NCBI GenBank assembly: GCA_030141605.1
Contig: JAQGDQ010000369.1
Location: forward strand, 57,001-121,000
DNA from: Tubiluchus corallicola
Taxonomy: Eukaryota > Priapulida > Priapulimorpha > Priapulimorphida > Tubiluchidae
DNA: 64,000 bases
Reading direction: 5' to 3'
Below the pieces are notes generated by a model. It was not told the DNA's origin and searched no databases. It worked only from the letters and a program-made list of their open reading frames with translations. Positions 59,617 to 64,000 of this stretch are shown here, one piece after another (the stretch's first letter is position 1; each line of letters starts with the position of its first letter). The translations under genes and the position numbers were made by a program.

Positions 59617-60094
59617 TACAGTCAACCTTGGGTATAAGGTACTTGCTTATAAGGGACCGCCAACACCGCTCCTGATTTTTCGTAACATTTTCCTATGTAA
59701 AAATCTTTGTATATAAGGTACTCGGATATAAGGGACTTTGGCTCGGATATCTCTAGGTCCTGCGTATTAGAAACCCAGGTAAATTACCTCGCATATAAGG
59801 GACCCTATGATCAAAGCGAAATTGATCAATTTTTAACCTCAATTTTTCGCAAACTCGGCCTTCGAACAGCTCTGTTTCCGCGATCACATACATCTCACAT
59901 CACTGAAGGAGCTTCCTACATACCGTTTGCACTGAATGTGTAGCAATAATCATAATAAACATGTGTAAAAGTGCAGAAAAGTACAGGTCTAGATACAGCC
60001 TCGATCTGACTCAACTTCGGCTATAAAGGACATTGAATATAAGGGATGGTTTTTTCCGGTCCCGACGTGTCCCTTATATCCAAAGTTGAGTGTA
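59617..60094. mobile_element. pogo/Tigger-type MITE
   Basis: The left end TACAGTCAACCTTGGGTATA matches the reverse complement of the right end (TATCCAAAGTTGAGTGTA) with few differences, with TA at both limits. TATAAGGGAC recurs many times inside. The 78-codon ORF inside is not a known protein. Confidence 0.75.
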
Positions 60095-61094
60095 GTTCAC
60101 TTTGGTCTTCCTAGTTTTGCATTTCTGCTCATCTATTTCAATTATATATTTATAGGATATATCCCCTAGGATCGATGCCATAAAAATATTGATTATACTT
60201 GTACAACTAGTATTTTTTATCCTACATGTATCTGTCTGTCTCATTGTCAGGCTAGTTGCTTGTTTTTAATTAAATCCACAAAGCAGCAAGACTGTGCTGT
60301 ATTGCTACCAGTAGTGTTTACTCAGTAATAAGCTGTAACCACCGGGGTTTATAATATTCCACAAAGTTCATACGAGGTCAGCATAGGGCATCTGCTGAGG
60401 GCATTGTGAGGTTTGTTTACTCAGTGTGTCCCAATGTCAACATGACTGTAAAAGAGTGAAACCACAGTAAATTAAATCCACACCAGTGGTGTTTGACCCG
60501 CTGACCGTTGGGCAGAATATTGATCTCAAAACAGACTTCTTGTAATTGTTTCCGTGCTTGACGTGTAAGAATAAAAGAGGCAAATTGTTTTTTTTGTAGT
60601 TTGCGACTCATTGTTTGTATTTTATAAGTTGGCTCTGCTTTTGTTGTGATGTCACATAAAATTCTTTTCCATGTTTTATTTAATAAGGTTTTATTTAAAA
60701 AAAACAGATTGTGGCTCTCAGAATTTCATTTAGCACAAGAACTACCAGCTCTAGCCTAATAACCCACATGAATTTTTTTGCTATAAAAATTATTCTATAT
60801 TAACTGTCACAAACTGTTTATACATCATAAACTTTCTGTGAACCTCATGGGATCTCCTCGTGTATTGCACGTGATCAGTATATTCATATACTGAAGAATA
60901 ACATCCTTGGCCTAAGAGGGGAATGTAGTGCAACACATCATATATGTTCGTGTATAAACATGGTGCAGCTGGTGCATGTAAACATGTTTGTACTCATATA
61001 AACTGGGTATCTAAGAGCCCTGAAAACAAACTGACATTGTGTCTGAAGCGTGTAACACCGTGTCTGCAAATGCCGATACGAAACAACAGGAATC
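60095..61094. other. Intergenic DNA upstream of the glucose-6-phosphatase gene
   Basis: No separate gene is supported. It should contain the promoter and 5' leader of the next gene, but no clear core promoter was identified. Confidence 0.4.
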
Positions 61095-64000
61095 ATGAAT
61101 ATTTCATTGAAAAAACTGACTTTATCCGAAGCGATACACCTGAAGGGACTAAAGATTGTGAAGAGGATCCAACTGTTGGCCAAAGACAGAGAGGACATGC
61201 TGATGATATGGTCTCACTTTGGGGATCCCGGAAATGTGTTTGCTTTGTTTTTTCCCGCTATTTTCTGTTTGAGTAACAAGTGGGGTATTCGATTGTTGTG
61301 GCTCGGAGTAATGGGAGAGTGGTTAAATTTATGCTTAAAATGGTAAGAATATGCTTTCGTTTACAAATTTTCTGTTATTATATTAGGAAAGTTAAAACTA
61401 CATTTTCTACGATTTCATTATATCAAGATCATTGAACAAAATTTTGAATTTGATTTCTGTGTCTCTTATTTTTTTGCAGAACATAAATTAGCCAACGGAT
61501 CTATAAAAGTTTCTTTTTATATTTTTATAGTTTTTGCACATATTTTTTGTACTAGTGAAAACTAAGTTTTTTTAGATCGCCCAAAATATACTCTTGCATC
61601 ATTAATTTTGTTTTTATTGGTTTTTTTAGGTGTATATAATGTTTAATTGATTTCTTCATTTTTTGTTTTTTGTCCAGTTTTCTCTGGTGCAATTTGCCAT
61701 TTGAAAATTTGATTATTAAAAATCAAAAAGTAATGAAAGTTTAGAGATTTGAGCAAACCAAAATTGATGATCTCACTGTGCTATGTAAAAATACACGTGA
61801 CACTGGATCGCAAAAGTTTCAAGCGAATACTGAATTTCATTTAATCTGGAGAAGCTGCATACTTTATATTAGTCTGTTACAGTTTCCAAATGACTCTTTC
61901 CAAATAATTATGACTCTGTTATAGCTTCCAAAATATGAAGAAATCAAAAGTCTTAATTTCCATAGCTCCTCGGTAATACTGTTTTCATTTGTCTGAAAGG
62001 AGATCTCAATGATTTCTTAATTTTTGTTGGAGCAGCTGGTATCAATGGTTCTTTTCAGGCTTTTATAGCAAATACTTTACAAATTTGTATCAAGAAAAAA
62101 AACTTTTACTATTGGGAGAAGAAAGTCTTAGATAATTGTGAATCAAAAGTCTTTGGAGGTGACAAAAATGCTGACCTCGAACTTTTTTTTCTGAGTGAGA
62201 GTGAAAACTTTCAAGTCAGCTCTTGCAGATGTAGTTAGCTAATATTCGCAATTTATCATCACCTAGACGTTTTAATTCCTGCTTTATTTTAGGGTTATTC
62301 ATGGTGAGAGACCGTACTGGTTTGCTATTGAGCAACGTGATGCCTATGGTGACTATTGCATTCCTTACATTAAACAATTTCCAATGACTTGTGAGACGGG
62401 CCCGGGTATGCCCTCTGGCCATGCGATGATAACTGGATCTGTTTGGTTTCTCCTAGTGTTTGCCATTCTCAAGATACTGCAGAATCAGTTCTGGCCTCAT
62501 AGGTGAGTTTGATTAAGATAGCATTCTATTGGCTCAGAAATCACCAAGGTGTACCAGTATATTATGCGCACAGAAATGTATGCTATACTAAATAGATTAG
62601 ATGATTAGTCATCAAGTCAAATGCTACTGGAAAGTGCGTTGTGTAATTTATATTTGTTTAAGGGTACAACTTTGTTTTCGTTTGTTCCTATTCTAGTCTA
62701 AGAAATTTGATATACTGTATATATTTTTAAATTTAAAATTTTTATCAAACATACGAATCATGAGACGAATTATGTCAAATGCTACTCCAGAGTGCATTAC
62801 ATCGTACATGCATGTTGTTGAAAGGACAACACTTAGCCTTCGTGTCTGTTCCATCGCTAGATTTGAATTAGAAGATTCCTTTATTTCGATGATTGAGGAC
62901 TGCTTCACATTTTCACTTTATCTATCTTTATTTGATTACAGGAATAGCTGCCCTACTGTTCTTGGAGCGCTTTCATGGATTGCCTTCACCATTGCGTATG
63001 TCCTAGTGTGTTTGTCAAGATTACTACTAGCTGCTCACTTTCCACATCAAGTTCTTGTAGGATCAATTTGTGGTAAGATTTGAATTTGAGTTTTTTTAAT
63101 AATATTTGTGGAAGTTGGAATTGTACATTGTAATTAGGTGCTGCCATCTATGTGCTAGTCCTGTTACATTCAACCAGCTGAGTTACCTTCAGTATAATTG
63201 TATGGTCCAGTGAATACATACACACTGGTCCTCACCCTATTTGAAATTAATGGTTGTTGTGAAGCCTGTGCAACTCTGCATAGGTCAAGATCTATACCTG
63301 TATACTGGCTGTGAAACAGGTTTTACTGACTGTTTTTGCTTTCTAGTTTTTGCTCAATGTTCAGTGCAGCAGTTTTGCTACTCATGTTTTCTGTAGTTCA
63401 ATAAACACTTTTCTGTTGTGTGCAGTGCAAATATTTATTATAGATTTTTGGTTCCTCTCCATACTTCTCTGTGCCTAAACTCAATCATAACAAAGTGACT
63501 GAACAACAACTTCAAAAATGACTTCCACAATATTTATTAAGAGCATCTTGTCTTGTCCTTTTGGATAGTAGTTTACCATTAAAATGCAGTAAATGTGTTT
63601 CGAGGATTGGTTCTTCCTTTAAATTCAAATTGATTATTGCATTGCAGGATTCACTCTCCTGATATGCATCTCGGTTATCCCAGTGGGAAAGGCTCGAATG
63701 CCAGTGTATGTTTTGACATCTACTTTATTATTCGCAATTGCTTACGGCGAATATATCTGGCTGCATAGACTTGGATTTGATCCTGATTGGTCAGTTAGCA
63801 AGGCATTGAAGTTCTGCGAGGACGTTTCCTGGGTACATCTCAATACTGCTCCTCTACACACATTAGCTAGACTTTGTGGTGCTCTGTTAGGACTTGGGCT
63901 AGGTCTCGGACTACGAAACTTACTTGGTATAGAACAACACAGGCTTGGTTATACGGCTGACGATAAACCACACTGGCCAGTTAGGATCGTGTCCGCCATT
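61095..64000 (+). CDS. G6PC: Glucose-6-phosphatase catalytic subunit, partial
   Basis: Exons are 61095-61342, 62293-62502, 62942-63072 and 63648 to the window edge; 314 residues are seen and the C-terminus is missing. The phases all fit. The phosphatase signature is complete: K82-WVIHGE-RP (Arg89), the PSGH box (His126), and SR-LLLAA-H (Arg179, His185). The last His is the residue that carries the phosphate in this family. KQFPMTCETGPG is strongly like the vertebrate protein, and multiple hydrophobic helices fit an ER membrane enzyme. It hydrolyses glucose 6-phosphate to glucose in the ER lumen. Vertebrates have three paralogues (G6PC1-3); which one is closest cannot be decided by eye. The start at 61095 gives an N-terminus about as long as the human one. 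Confidence 0.95.

Overview
The window is AT-rich, intron-containing animal DNA, most likely from an invertebrate; the sequence alone does not let me name the phylum. The evidence is spliced genes with GT-AG introns, metazoan families (clathrin light chain, RacGAP1, FKRP, glucose-6-phosphatase, a CKLF-like MARVEL protein, a secreted LRR protein), AATAAA signals, and a heavy load of non-LTR retrotransposon pieces, TIR elements, minisatellites and microsatellites. No prokaryotic, CRISPR or organelle features are seen.

Left third (1-17 kb). Two paralogous, unrecognised protein genes lie in the same orientation about 13 kb apart (39-1568 and 14825-16777). Each has its long ORF just after a splice-acceptor-like site. 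Between them are an inverted decayed piece of the first gene, a 5'-truncated LINE set inside a TGTA microsatellite, a pogo/Tigger-like element carrying only a broken DNA-binding region, an element with long inverted arms, a member of a three-copy dispersed repeat, and a piggyBac-like MITE.

Middle (17-36 kb). This is mostly accessory DNA: tandem duplications, LINE 3' remnants, two large minisatellites, a split duplication (20.2-21.2 and 24.9-25.8 kb), and a 52-bp satellite. The satellite reappears at the end of the MARVEL gene and supplies that gene's stop codon. A two-exon secreted LRR gene lies on the minus strand at 31.3-33.1 kb.

Right half (36-64 kb). The housekeeping genes are here. Clathrin light chain (+, five exons, one GC-AG intron) converges on RacGAP1 (-, two coding exons). 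RacGAP1 is divergent from FKRP (+). FKRP's predicted short first coding exon sits inside a TIR-bounded insertion flanked by an 8-bp direct repeat. A glucose-6-phosphatase gene (+, four exons seen) runs off the right edge. These genes do not form one pathway: they serve vesicle coats, cytokinesis, dystroglycan glycosylation and glucose release. Exon boundaries were read by eye from splice signals, reading phase and protein-family continuity; no alignment was run.
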